Notes: generated by a model not told the origin, from the letters alone. Counted from the stretch's first letter, positions 24,764 through 34,500 are shown. The stretch: DNA of 64,000 nucleotides from Faecalicoccus acidiformans (GCF_014202635.1 NZ_JACHHD010000009.1:1-64000), one strand, 5' to 3'. Made by a program: numbers and translations.

Positions 24764-26194
24764 TTAATTTTCTGTAATTTCAACGATACGCATCATGTTG
24801 GTTGCACCATGTCCTTCTGGATAACCAGCAACGACAATGATGAAATCTCCATAATGACAACCTTTCATCAAAGCAATATTTTTTGCCAGATCCACATCAT
24901 TTTCTCGTGTGTTCTGGATCTCGCTGAAATATGGTTCAACTCCAAAGATCGGCAACATTGCACGTTCTGTCACTTCATCAAAACAAACGCCAATAATAGG
25001 AGCCTGTGGTCTAAAACGAGCTAAACGACGAGCTGTTAAACCGCTTTGTGTAAAGGCAATGATGCATTTTACATCGATTGCGATCGATGTATCTGCCGCA
25101 CTGACACCGATAGCATCGTTCAAAGAATTACGGGAAGTGCGAATTCCTTCTTTTAAACGCTGGCGATAAGGAATCATCGGTTCTATTGCATCCGCAATAC
25201 GGTGCATCGTCTGAACACATTCTACTGGATAATGTCCGGCAGCACTTTCGCCTGACAACATGATACAGTCCGTACCATCCATGATCGCATTGGCAACGTC
25301 ACTGGCTTCTGCCCGTGTTGGACGTGGATTTTCTTGCATACTCTCCAACATATGCGTAGCCGTTACAACAGGTTTTCCTAATTCATTCGCAACGCTGATA
25401 ATCTGTTTTTGATAGATTGGAACTAATTCCAGGCTGACATCAACACCTAAATCACCGCGCGCTACCATGACGCCGTCACTGACTTCCAAGATGTCGCGAA
25501 GATTATCAAAACCTTCCTGGTTTTCGATCTTCGGAATGATCTGAATACGATCTTTTCTTTCTGAGATCAAAATCTTGCGAAGCGCTAAAACATCTTCCTT
25601 ACGGCGCGTAAAGCTGGCAGCGATATAATCTACATCTTGCTGACATCCGAAACGAATATCGGCTTCATCTTTTTCAGAAATAAAAGGCATGCTCAGGATA
25701 ACTCCTGGTAAATTACATCCCTTGCGACTCTTCAAGAAGTGCGGATTTTCAATACGACCTTTGATATGATTCTCATCCACTTCTACGACCGTTACTTTTA
25801 ATTTCCCATCATCCATCAAAATATGGTCTCCAGGTTTAACGTCGTGGAAGACTTCCGGACAACGCAAGGTAAATCTCTCATGATTTCCTTCCACTTCTTC
25901 TTTCATGATCTGAACGATGTCTCCTTCCTCAAACTGACATCCTCCATCCTTGAAATCTCCTAAGCGGATTTCCGGTCCTTTTGTATCCAAAAGAATACCA
26001 ATTGGCTTGTTTAATTCCTTAGACACTTCACGAATCAATTTAATTCGATTTCCATGCTCTTCATAACTACCATGAGAGAAATTCAAACGGGCAATATTCA
26101 TTCCCGCCTTGACCAACCGTTTTAAAGTTTCTTTGTCTTCACTGGCTGGTCCAATCGTACAGATAATCTTCGTCTTCTTGTCACTAATACACAT
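24764..26194 (-). CDS. pyk: Pyruvate kinase
   Basis: A 476-residue pyruvate kinase, last step of glycolysis (phosphoenolpyruvate + ADP to pyruvate + ATP). TKIICTIGPAS and NFSHGSYEEH at the N terminus, active-site lysine in IIPKIENQEG, metal-binding MVARGDLGVDV, and TATHMLESM are all present. It has the standard length and lacks the extra C-terminal PEP-utiliser domain found in some Bacilli. Lies 28 nt after pfkA and is co-transcribed with it. Confidence 0.95.
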   Translation of the reverse strand: MCISDKKTKIICTIGPASEDKETLKRLVKAGMNIARLNFSHGSYEEHGNRIKLIREVSKELNKPIGILLDTKGPEIRLGDFKDGGCQFEEGDIVQIMKEEVEGNHERFTLRCPEVFHDVKPGDHILMDDGKLKVTVVEVDENHIKGRIENPHFLKSRKGCNLPGVILSMPFISEKDEADIRFGCQQDVDYIAASFTRRKEDVLALRKILISERKDRIQIIPKIENQEGFDNLRDILEVSDGVMVARGDLGVDVSLELVPIYQKQIISVANELGKPVVTATHMLESMQENPRPTRAEASDVANAIMDGTDCIMLSGESAAGHYPVECVQTMHRIADAIEPMIPYRQRLKEGIRTSRNSLNDAIGVSAADTSIAIDVKCIIAFTQSGLTARRLARFRPQAPIIGVCFDEVTERAMLPIFGVEPYFSEIQNTRENDVDLAKNIALMKGCHYGDFIIVVAGYPEGHGATNMMRIVEITEN

Positions 26195-26222
26195 AAATTT
26201 TCGATTCCTTCCTTTTCCTTCC

Positions 26223-27185
26223 TTATACTAAACGTTCAAACAAATTCTGAAGAGGTTTGCGTGATTCTGCAGGCATGCTCAATGCCTTTTCGATCGGATA
26301 CGATACGATCTTGTTGTCGCGAATACATACACAATGTCCACCGATTCCCTGCATCAGCAGATCCACGGCTTTTTCACCCATCTGGCTTGCCAACATACGA
26401 TCATATGGACATGGTGATCCACCACGTTGAATATGTCCTAATACCGTTGCCCTTCCTGAAAAACCGGTATTAAGTGTCACCTTCTTGGCAAATTGATCGA
26501 CATCAGTGATTTTTTCAGAAATCACGACGATGGCATGCTTTTTCTTACGGATGATATCTAAGTCTCGCAAACGATCCAAAACATCATTCTCATCAAATCC
26601 TGTCTCGCTGGTCACGATCATATCGGCTCCGGATGCGATTCCTGACCAAAGAGCTAAATCACCGCAACGGTTTCCCATCACCTCTACAATAGAACAACGA
26701 TGGTGTGAATTGGATGTATCACGCAATTTATCGATAGCATCCACAACGGTTTCCAGTGCCGTATGGAATCCTATCGTAAAATCAGTGCAAGTGATATCAT
26801 TATCGATCGTGCCTGGCAGACCGATACAATTGATACCCATCTCCGTTAGAGATAAGGCTCCTCGATAGGAACCATCTCCTCCGATGACAACCACCGCTTC
26901 AATACCTCGTTTTCCAAGTTGGTGAATGGCTTTACGGCGAACTTCTTCATCTTTGAATTCTGGTAAACGAGCGGATCCAAGAATCGTTCCTCCACGGTTT
27001 ACGATCTCACGGATCGTCTCACGTGTCATCGGCTCAATGTACCCTTCCACCATGCCTTTGTATCCATTGTAGATACCAAACACTTCCAGGCCACTGTTTA
27101 ATCCTACTTTTGTAACCGCACGAATTGCTGCATTCATCCCCGGAGAGTCTCCACCCGAGGTCAAGATCCCGATTCTTCTAACCAT
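26223..27185 (-). CDS. pfkA: 6-phosphofructokinase
   Basis: A 320-residue ATP-dependent PfkA. GGDSPGMNAAIR (11-22), GGDGSYRGA (102-110), catalytic GTIDNDI (125-131) and the substrate Arg163 in SHHR are as in Bacillus. The MGR motif that follows (MGRHxGD in B. stearothermophilus, Arg171) reads MGNRCGD, so this position is Asn172 with an Arg shifted by one. Gly104 of GGDGS marks the ATP- rather than pyrophosphate-dependent type. SD GGAGG precedes ATG 27185. First gene of pfkA-pyk. Confidence 0.93.
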   Translation of the reverse strand: MVRRIGILTSGGDSPGMNAAIRAVTKVGLNSGLEVFGIYNGYKGMVEGYIEPMTRETIREIVNRGGTILGSARLPEFKDEEVRRKAIHQLGKRGIEAVVVIGGDGSYRGALSLTEMGINCIGLPGTIDNDITCTDFTIGFHTALETVVDAIDKLRDTSNSHHRCSIVEVMGNRCGDLALWSGIASGADMIVTSETGFDENDVLDRLRDLDIIRKKKHAIVVISEKITDVDQFAKKVTLNTGFSGRATVLGHIQRGGSPCPYDRMLASQMGEKAVDLLMQGIGGHCVCIRDNKIVSYPIEKALSMPAESRKPLQNLFERLV

Positions 27186-27233
27186 ATGAGTTCCTCCTAA
27201 GAATAAGTTTTTAAACCATTCTAAAACACTTTA

Positions 27234-27242
27234 AATATAACA
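27234..27242 (-). promoter_or_regulatory. Candidate extended -10 for pfkA-pyk
   Basis: TGTTATATT on the minus strand (TATATT at 27234-27239) about 50 nt before pfkA. No convincing -35 is seen, so the exact promoter is uncertain. Confidence 0.4.
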
Positions 27243-27298
27243 CAGGAATCAAGGAAAAAGAAGAAAAACAGACAGTTTCTTTTTTTTGAAAAGACAAT

Positions 27299-27330
27299 TG
27301 TAAACCATGCGTAAAATGTAACGGTTTACA
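27299..27330. promoter_or_regulatory. Inverted repeat upstream of pfkA, possible operator
   Basis: TGTAAACC (27299-27306) and GGTTTACA (27323-27330) are perfect 8-bp arms with a 16-nt spacer. The right part, TGTAACGGTTTACA (27317-27330), is itself close to a cre site (one mismatch in the minus-strand reading). It lies between the upstream terminator and the pfkA start, so CcpA or another sugar regulator is plausible. Confidence 0.5.
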
Positions 27331-27343
27331 TGCTAAAACGATG

Positions 27344-27369
27344 TAAAAAGACCGCTGTTTCTAGCGGTC
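27344..27369 (-). terminator. Terminator of the lysine ABC operon, containing the stop codon
   Basis: GACCGCT and AGCGGTC (27363-27369 and 27350-27356) form a 7-bp stem, followed by TTTTT. The TAG stop of the ATPase gene (27361-27363) lies at the end of the 5' arm. Confidence 0.85.
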
Positions 27370-28098
27370 AAAATAACGAGATAAGAATTGTTTTGTTCGT
27401 TCCTGCTGCGGATTCTCAAAGATCTGCTGCGGCGTTCCTTGTTCTGCAATCACACCTTGATCCATAAAAATCACGCGATTGCTCACGTCTTTGGCAAACT
27501 GCATTTCATGCGTTACAATGGCCATGGTCAAGCCTTCCTTGGCCAGTTTCTGCATAACTTCCAACACATCGCCTACCATCTCAGGGTCCAAGGCCGACGT
27601 TGGTTCATCAAAAAGCAGGACTTCCGGATCCATGCACAAAGCACGGGCTATTGCCACACGTTGTTTTTGGCCCCCGGAAAGACGAACAGAACTGGCATCG
27701 GCAAAACTTTCCATCCCTACGCTTTCCAAGTGGTGCATGGCAATCTGACGAGCCTCTTCTTTAGATCGTTTTAAAACCTTGATCTGCCCTATCATGCAGT
27801 TTTCAATCACGCTTTTGTTCGCAAACAAATTAAAGCTTTGAAACACCATACCTACTTTTGAACGATATTCAGTCAAAGAAAGCTTACCGCTCAAAATGTC
27901 CGTGTCCTTATAAAGGATCTTTCCGCCATCTGGAATCTCTAACAAATTGATGCAACGAAGCAATGTACTTTTTCCAGAACCAGAGGATCCGATAATCGTT
28001 ACCACTTCGCCTTTGTTGATTTCAAAGTCGATATCGTTAAGAACTTGTAAGGAACCGAAATGTTTCTTTAAATGTTGTACTTGAATGATCGTTTCCAT
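27361..28098 (-). CDS. Amino-acid ABC importer ATPase (probably lysine)
   Basis: A 245-residue polar-amino-acid importer ATPase of the GlnQ type: Walker [11 protein letters not shown]-loop MVFQSFNLF, signature LSGGQKQR, Walker [12 protein letters not shown] and switch His in VTHEMQ. Homology alone would give glutamine or general polar amino acids. The operon sits behind a lysine riboswitch, so lysine import is the better assignment. Third gene of binding protein, permease, ATPase; SD AGGAGG. Confidence 0.9.
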   Translation of the reverse strand: METIIQVQHLKKHFGSLQVLNDIDFEINKGEVVTIIGSSGSGKSTLLRCINLLEIPDGGKILYKDTDILSGKLSLTEYRSKVGMVFQSFNLFANKSVIENCMIGQIKVLKRSKEEARQIAMHHLESVGMESFADASSVRLSGGQKQRVAIARALCMDPEVLLFDEPTSALDPEMVGDVLEVMQKLAKEGLTMAIVTHEMQFAKDVSNRVIFMDQGVIAEQGTPQQIFENPQQERTKQFLSRYFDR

Positions 28099-28107
28099 GC
28101 AAACCTC

Positions 28108-28836
28108 CTACGCGCAATTATCCTTGATGGTCACTGTTTTTGTCTGATTGATCTTACGCTCCATCGCATTTAAGATCAAAGTCGCAACGGTCGTCAGCAC
28201 TAAATACATGACCATTTCCAAGAAATACACTTCTGCATATCGCATATTGCTTCCGGCTACCGAAGATGACTGGAAATAGAGTTCCGTCACCTGAATCGCA
28301 TTCAACATACAACTATCTTTGATATTGACAATCAGCTGATTTCCAATTGTTGGAAAGGTATTTTTGATTGCTTGCGGGAAAATAATCGAAAGCATCGTCT
28401 GCAAGGTTGTCATTCCTAAAGATTTTGCTGCCTCACTTTGACCAACATCAATAGACTGAATCCCTCCACGGATGATCTCGGCCATATAGGCTCCTGTATT
28501 CACCGAGATAATGATCAGACCGGCAGAAAAACCTGTCCATCCTAATACCGGACGTAATAAATAGAAGAAAAACAAAGCTTGAACCATCATCGGTGTTCCG
28601 CGGAAAAACCATACATAAAATCCGACAACAAAACGGGCAATCTTCTTTAAAACCTTTACAATGGTCGAATCCATTGGATCTTCCGGAATCGCTCGCAATG
28701 CCCCGGTAACCAGTCCTAGAAGAAGACCTACGACCGTACCTACTAAGGCAAACAGCAGCGTATTTTGAATACCAAAGGAAAACAGGCTCCAGTTTTCGGT
28801 AAATATTTCAAACGCTCTTCCAAAATCGATACTCAT
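28108..28836 (-). CDS. Amino-acid ABC importer permease (probably lysine)
   Basis: A 242-residue HisM/GlnP-type permease with about five membrane helices. The EAA loop (GQSEAAKSLGMTTLQTMLSIIFPQA) that docks the ATPase is intact, and FFRGTPMMVQALFFFY is the usual family segment. A single permease gene implies a homodimer. The specificity inference comes from the riboswitch. Confidence 0.9.
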   Translation of the reverse strand: MSIDFGRAFEIFTENWSLFSFGIQNTLLFALVGTVVGLLLGLVTGALRAIPEDPMDSTIVKVLKKIARFVVGFYVWFFRGTPMMVQALFFFYLLRPVLGWTGFSAGLIIISVNTGAYMAEIIRGGIQSIDVGQSEAAKSLGMTTLQTMLSIIFPQAIKNTFPTIGNQLIVNIKDSCMLNAIQVTELYFQSSSVAGSNMRYAEVYFLEMVMYLVLTTVATLILNAMERKINQTKTVTIKDNCA

Positions 28837-28856
28837 TGAGTGACAAACCTTTCTAC

Positions 28857-29681
28857 TTATTCTTCTGTTGGGGCATTTTCAACGGCCGTAGCCATATACT
28901 CATTGCGAGTGTCCTGATCGATAGAATCCAAAGCTTCTTGCACTGCATTGAAGAAATCAGTGTCGCGACTTCCTTCAGCCAAACCGATCGAAACGGTTGT
29001 GTCGACTTCAAATCCATGTCCTTCATCAAATTTTACGATCGCAAGACCTGGATTTGCCGCAACGACTCCTTCTGCTACCGGCATTTCAGCCGTAATTCCA
29101 TCGGCCACTCCATTTTGTAAAGCTGCCACTAATTCTGGATAGGTTGCCAGAGGAGTTTGGTGATTGACGCCCTCGATTTGATCAATTACAGTGTCATAGT
29201 TTGTATTTTTTTGTCCGATTACATTATGTCCGGAAAATTGTTGGATATCAGTATATCCAGCCATTTCACTATCTGCACGAACGATCATGACCATTCCTTC
29301 ACTTTCATAGTAAGGGGTCGTAAAGTCAATTCCTTCTTCACGTTCGTCACTTGCTGTCATTCCGGCAATGATCGCATCGATTTCACCAGATTCCAAAGCG
29401 GGCTGTAAACCATCCCAAGAAATCTTTTTCACTTCTAACTCTTGTCCTAGTTCATCCGCAATGGCCTGGGACATCATGACATCATAACCATCACAATATC
29501 CTCCTCCGCCGCTGATTTCTACTGCAGAGTCTGTTTCAGCATCCGCTGTTTGCCAGTTAAATGGCTGATATCCACATTCCATTCCCACTGTAAAAGTGTT
29601 GTCTTCTGCTGCGTCTTGCCCTCCAGAGCATCCCGCCAGTGCCATCGCACCTACTAAACTTGCCGCAAGTAATTTTTTCAT
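28857..29681 (-). CDS. Amino-acid ABC importer binding lipoprotein (probably lysine)
   Basis: A 274-residue SBP_bac_3 lipoprotein. Lipobox LAGC gives Cys18 as the lipid-modified residue after a short signal peptide. The binding fold follows: FTVGMECGYQPFNWQ, then GYDVMMSQAIADELG, and AIIAGMTASDEREEGIDFT around the ligand contacts. First gene of the importer, with SD GGAGGG, directly behind the lysine riboswitch. Confidence 0.9.
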   Translation of the reverse strand: MKKLLAASLVGAMALAGCSGGQDAAEDNTFTVGMECGYQPFNWQTADAETDSAVEISGGGGYCDGYDVMMSQAIADELGQELEVKKISWDGLQPALESGEIDAIIAGMTASDEREEGIDFTTPYYESEGMVMIVRADSEMAGYTDIQQFSGHNVIGQKNTNYDTVIDQIEGVNHQTPLATYPELVAALQNGVADGITAEMPVAEGVVAANPGLAIVKFDEGHGFEVDTTVSIGLAEGSRDTDFFNAVQEALDSIDQDTRNEYMATAVENAPTEE

Positions 29682-29711
29682 CTCATTTCCCTCCTAAAGT
29701 TCATGAAAATA

Positions 29712-29930
29712 GATAAGAAAAAAGCCATATGCGTTATCCATATAGCTTGTCTTCGCCTTCAAGATAACCCCTCTTCTTACGAAGGAGTGCAGTGGGTATT
29801 TCCCAAAGCCCCAAGAAACACTGTCGCCACAGTTTTTCCTTCGGCGATGATTACCTTTCCTACAGTTCAAAGTTCGCCAACTCCCTGCAGTACTCTGATG
29901 CATCGCTACCTCTATCTTCATCTGATTTAC
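29712..29930 (-). promoter_or_regulatory. Lysine riboswitch (L-box) with transcription terminator
   Basis: On the minus strand the leader contains, in order, the conserved AGATAGAGG-GCGA and GAGTA elements, GTAGGAAAGG, CGCCGAAGGAAA, the partner TTTCTTGG, and GGGAAATACCCACTG; this order matches lysine riboswitch aptamers. After it comes a terminator (GCTATATG 29746-29739, CATATGGC 29731-29724, T-run 29723-29718). High lysine should favour termination and switch off the importer. Confidence 0.92.
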
Positions 29931-29942
29931 TTGTATGCCCCC

Positions 29943-29971
29943 ATTATAGGAGTTTCTATGGCACAAGTCAA
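29943..29971 (-). promoter_or_regulatory. Promoter of the lysine-riboswitch operon
   Basis: TTGACT (29966-29971), 17-bp spacer, TATAAT (29943-29948), starting just downstream of the DUF2752 gene stop. Confidence 0.85.
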
Positions 29972-29988
29972 TGTAAACTCAGCAGAAA

Positions 29989-30378
29989 TCATCGATTCAA
30001 GAAATATCCCAACAAACTAGAGGAGTCATAAACCATCGGGATATCCGGAAAAATAAAAATCATTCGATAAATATAATAGACGATCATGCAGCCAATCCAC
30101 ATCCATAAAAATCTTTCCATCCACTTTTTCTTCTTTTTCCATTGACAAATCCCGATCAGTAAAGCGAACACCCCTGTCGGGATCAACATCGCATGATACA
30201 TCAAAGAAGCAGAAAGATTTCCTTGAATCAAATGATATAAACTGGTTGTCATATTGCAGCCGGGGCATGGAATACCAAGTATTTTTTGTATGGGGCAATA
30301 AACTCCCATGAAAAGAACAAACAGGAGCAACACAATGATTGCTCCTAAAGTCTTTCCTATTTTTTTAGCGGTTAGCAT
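29989..30378 (-). CDS. DUF2752 membrane protein
   Basis: A 129-residue protein with three or four hydrophobic helices and the DUF2752 signature CPGCNMTTSLYHLIQG after the first helix. The conserved CPxC pair may bind metal or form a disulfide; the family has no known function. It overlaps the end of the GYF/DUF4234 gene by 14 nt, so the two are made together. Such pairs of zinc-ribbon membrane proteins and DUF2752 proteins look like small membrane complexes, but that is inference. Confidence 0.85.
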   Translation of the reverse strand: MLTAKKIGKTLGAIIVLLLFVLFMGVYCPIQKILGIPCPGCNMTTSLYHLIQGNLSASLMYHAMLIPTGVFALLIGICQWKKKKKWMERFLWMWIGCMIVYYIYRMIFIFPDIPMVYDSSSLLGYFLNR

Positions 30379-31411
30379 AACGTGCTATATCGTTCAAAGA
30401 ACTTTGGCAGATAGCCATCGAAATGATACCCAGTCCCAAAATCGGCATAATCAACTGGATGATACTATTATCAGGAACACTAAAGCCGTTATCGAATTCA
30501 AGCTGCGCCAACGCCTTGCCAGCTTTCCAATAGAAGTAGATACCGTAAAGCCCACAAGTCACGATTGTCAATAAAACAACGATTCCCGGCTCCGCAACAC
30601 GTGGTTTATTTTGCACATTGCAGCAAGCATTGATATCTCTGGCAAGACAATATAACCAGTAATAAGAATAGATTCCACAAGTCACGAAGGTTAATACGAT
30701 ACTCAAACCTATACTTCTTTCCATGATAAAAATCTGTCCGTTTGATTTTCCAGTCGTATTGGCAGAACTTTGATCATTAAAAGATTGATACTGTGGCTTT
30801 GGAGATTCTGGGGTGGCCAAAGAAGCCAATTCCGTTTCTTTTAATCGTTTCCAGTCCGCCATTCCTGTTTTCCAAACAAAAGTATTTCCAAAAATCTGAC
30901 GAGCTTGAATCAATGTTTCCATTTGTTCACGAGTATATGGCCCATTTTGTGCATTTTTGGCATCCACATAATACCATTGTTCCGTAGAGCTCATATCCGG
31001 AACAGGAATCTCAGTTGACTTCAACTTTACCCAGTCTTCCATTCCTTGTTTCCAAACCAGAGTGTCTCCATTGATTGTCTTTGATTTTAAGAAAGCCGTC
31101 ATTTCTTCCACGCTATAAGGACCCATGGCTTGATCATTCTTAACATAATACCAGACCTTGCTTGGTTCTTCTTTCTTGTCTTCCAAAAAGTCTTCTTTTG
31201 GAGATGGTTCTTCCTCAACAACTTCTTCTTCGACAGGTTGTTCAGCAACTGTTTCTTCAGATTCTTCTACGACAGCCTCTTCTGTAACGGCTACTTCAGA
31301 TTCCTCTATTTGGGCATCTTCCACGATGTTCTCTTGAATGACAGGTGCGCCGCATTCAGGACAAAATTTTGCATTTTCTGGAAGGTCTACTCCACATTTT
31401 TTACACTGCAT
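30365..31411 (-). CDS. Zinc-ribbon, double GYF_2 and DUF4234 membrane protein
   Basis: A 348-residue fusion. N-terminal zinc ribbon (Cys3, 6, 17, 20), an acidic Glu/Val-rich linker (about 28-80), two GYF_2 domains (about 85-137, WYYVKNDQAMGPYS; about 144-197, WYYVDAKNAQNGPYT), then a DUF4234 region with about four membrane helices containing the twice-repeated VTCGIY/VTCGLY motif. GYF_2 domains are thought to bind proline-rich or other peptide partners. First gene of a two-gene unit with the DUF2752 protein. Function unknown. Confidence 0.85.
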   Translation of the reverse strand: MQCKKCGVDLPENAKFCPECGAPVIQENIVEDAQIEESEVAVTEEAVVEESEETVAEQPVEEEVVEEEPSPKEDFLEDKKEEPSKVWYYVKNDQAMGPYSVEEMTAFLKSKTINGDTLVWKQGMEDWVKLKSTEIPVPDMSSTEQWYYVDAKNAQNGPYTREQMETLIQARQIFGNTFVWKTGMADWKRLKETELASLATPESPKPQYQSFNDQSSANTTGKSNGQIFIMERSIGLSIVLTFVTCGIYSYYWLYCLARDINACCNVQNKPRVAEPGIVVLLTIVTCGLYGIYFYWKAGKALAQLEFDNGFSVPDNSIIQLIMPILGLGIISMAICQSSLNDIARYANR

Positions 31412-31490
31412 ATTCTTTCAACTCCTTAAGTTTATTACCAAAATTATATCTCAATTAACATAAATTACAAATAAACATTCTGCTAATTAA

Positions 31491-31522
31491 CAAAATAGGA
31501 AGCATGCAGACCACATACTTCC
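31491..31522 (-). terminator. Terminator after the ChW amidase gene
   Basis: GGAAGTATG and CATGCTTCC (31514-31522 and 31498-31506) form a 9-bp stem with one G-U pair, followed by TATTTTG. Confidence 0.75.
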
Positions 31523-31531
31523 CATTCTTAG

Positions 31532-34500
31532 TTAAGATTTTAATATTCGGTTGATCCCTGTCATCAAACTAGATGCATAGGTATTCGAGGTTGCCCAAGT
31601 ACCCTGTAATTTCTCTACTGTTGGTGCTTTGCCACGCAAAGAATCACTCCAGCGCGGATCCACTTTTGCTTGATTTAAAGGCTCTGTGGACGCATAACAT
31701 TTTAAATGTTGCACCTGTGCACGGATTCCTGTGCGTACATCTTTAAAAGAATTTCCATGCGTACCATTTCCTGTAGCCCCTAAACCGGCAAAGTTATATT
31801 GATTAGGTAAAACATCGCCGCCAAACTTCAAAAATCCGGTCTCATGCATTGCTTGTGCAAAAGCTACTTCTGCCTTAACCCCTTCAGCCTGACATTCTTC
31901 TAAAAAGATTTGACAAAACTGTTCAATAGTAGCGGCACCCCCTTTTGAGAGAGTGCCGTTATATTTTGCGTTTGATCCAGTATACTTATCATATGTTGCA
32001 GAACCCTTATATGAATTGTAATAGTTTGCCAATTGTTTAGCTGATACACTGGATGTGCCCATTATTTTATAGCCTTTCGCTTGTTGAGCATTTTTATCAT
32101 GATAAGCATTTGACGTACTGCCCGGAGCAGAACCACCTTTCTTCACTAAAACGATTTCTATTCCTTCCATACGATATGCATAGCCAGAGCTTCCTGAGCT
32201 TTCACCATTTTTAGCCCAACCTAGCCATCCAAGCTTTTGTACATGTGTACGGTAATAAACATCATAATAATTGGCAACGTCCCCTGTAAGCTTGATTTGT
32301 ATAGCTTCTAATCGTTTTGCCTGCCCGGTTGTTCCACTTTCTTGTCCATTCTGTTTCCATCCTTGCCAGCCATATGTCTGTACATGAGTTCGATATTGTA
32401 CTCCTCCAGAATACCCGGTCTCACCTAAACTGATCTTGATTGATTCAAGTCGTTTTGCCTGGCCAGATGTACCACTTAGTGCTCCATCATTTACTTCCCC
32501 TTGCCAACCATAAGTTTGCACATGAGTCTGATACTTAATTTGTTTTGTCTTATAAGCATTTGACGTACTGCCCGGAGCAGAACCACCTTTCTTCACTAAA
32601 ACGATTTCTATTCCTTCCATACGATATGCATAGCCAGAGCTTCCTGAGCTTTCACCATTTTTAGCCCAACCTAGCCATCCAAGCTTTTGTACATGTGTAC
32701 GGTAATAAACATCATAATAATTGGCAACGTCCCCTGTAAGCTTGATTTGTATAGCTTCTAATCGTTTTGCCTGCCCGGTTGTTCCACTTTCTTGTCCATT
32801 CTGTTTCCATCCTTGCCAGCCATATGTCTGTACATGAGTTCGATATTGTACTCCTCCAGAATACCCGGTCTCACCTAAACTGATCTTGATTGATTCAAGT
32901 CGTTTTGCCTGGCCTGTAGTTCCAGCAGTTTGCCCATCTCCAACAGTATTCATCCATCCATAGGTTTGGCAATGAACAGAATAATTAATCGCTTTCGGTG
33001 TTTTTTGTAATCCGAACGCCTTTGCGATACCTGTCGCATCCGCCACTCCTAATTGTTTTAATTTCGCTTCCGAACTCAAGAATTTATTAAAATCATTCCA
33101 ATTATCTGCCATGCAATGTTCAACAATGATTCCAGAAACTCCCACCAATTTACTATAACGGATCACGCCATAATAATCACCTACAGAACCATCCGGATAA
33201 TCATAAGCCGGATGATGAGCTGGCTGTCCAGTTTCCGTATTATATACATACTTGACTTTTATACCTCGATTTTGAATTCCTAGACCAACTAACTGGTTCA
33301 AGATGTTTTGAGCCAAGTTTTTACCTGTAGTTGAAGTTGCTGCATTGTAATTCGAACTTGGATAATATACCTCAGCTCCCGCAACTGTACTTTGGGTTCC
33401 CCATCCAGTAGCATTTAAATGTATACTGACTAAGGCTGTAGCTCCGGCATCGGCAGCAATTTGAGCACGCTGTTGAAGAGATGGGTTTGTATCCCCTGTT
33501 CGAGTCATCACAACTTTTACATTTTTATACTGCTCTAATTCCGCTTTTAGATATTGAGCGATTTTCAAGTTATAGTTCTTCTCATAGGCTCCATTTACAA
33601 TGATAGTACCGCTATCATTACCACCATGACCCGGATCTATACAAATCACTAACGGATTCGTTTCACTGTAAGTTGTAATTGAATTAGAACGACTTCTTGA
33701 TTGAACTGATGGCAATGCATTATTTTGTAAAGCATCTTCCACTAATGCTTCTGTCTGATCCGCATTCGATCCATCCAGAGTTACAACGGAAGTATCAATT
33801 TCTGCTTCAGAGAGTCCCTGAGTATCAATAGATTCCTCTTGAACTTCATTTCCATTCGCATCTACAGTATACCCTTCAGCAGTTCCATAACCTTCATATT
33901 CTTGGTTAACTCCAAAACGAATATCCATTTCTAAATCAGAAAAACTGACTTCATATGTTTGATTATCAATAACATATGTAAATCCATTTACTTTATATGT
34001 ACCGCTTTCTGCCTCAGTGAAAGATCTTTCAAACACATATAAATTAGATTGTTGCCTAGCAACATCCAAACTTAATTCTTCTTCACCATCTTTTTGATAT
34101 TCGAGTTTTACTGAAGTAATTCTTTCTGCTCCAGTCCCAAAAGATAAAATAAACTGTTGAGTAGCAGGTGTAGTCAAATAAGGACTGCCTACATAAAAAT
34201 ATTCAACTAAAGAAGAATCTCCAGGTTGAACGATAATATTCTTCTCTTCAGGAATGCTATCTTCAACATTATGCTGTTCTTGTAAAGATTGCACATTTTT
34301 TTCAGCAGCCTGGTTTTCCATGACTGAAGAATCATCATTAAGATTACTTCCTTTATCTTCTGTATTATTTGAGCCTTCAGACTCAGAGTCTTCAATAGCG
34401 TTTTCTTCCTCAGCTTGATTCAAATTTTGATTTTCAACAATTTCATTTGTATCAGCATTGTCTGAAGAAATAAAATCTAAAGCATAAACATTAGAAACCA

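Noticed and set aside
27361-29681. Glutamine importer (glnQPH) label
   Set aside because: Homology of this family does not fix substrate, and the lysine riboswitch upstream argues for lysine.
32100-32930. Periodic repeats as a possible CRISPR array
   Set aside because: They are in-frame protein repeats (ChW) with a 150-bp subunit and no short palindromic repeat with unique spacers.
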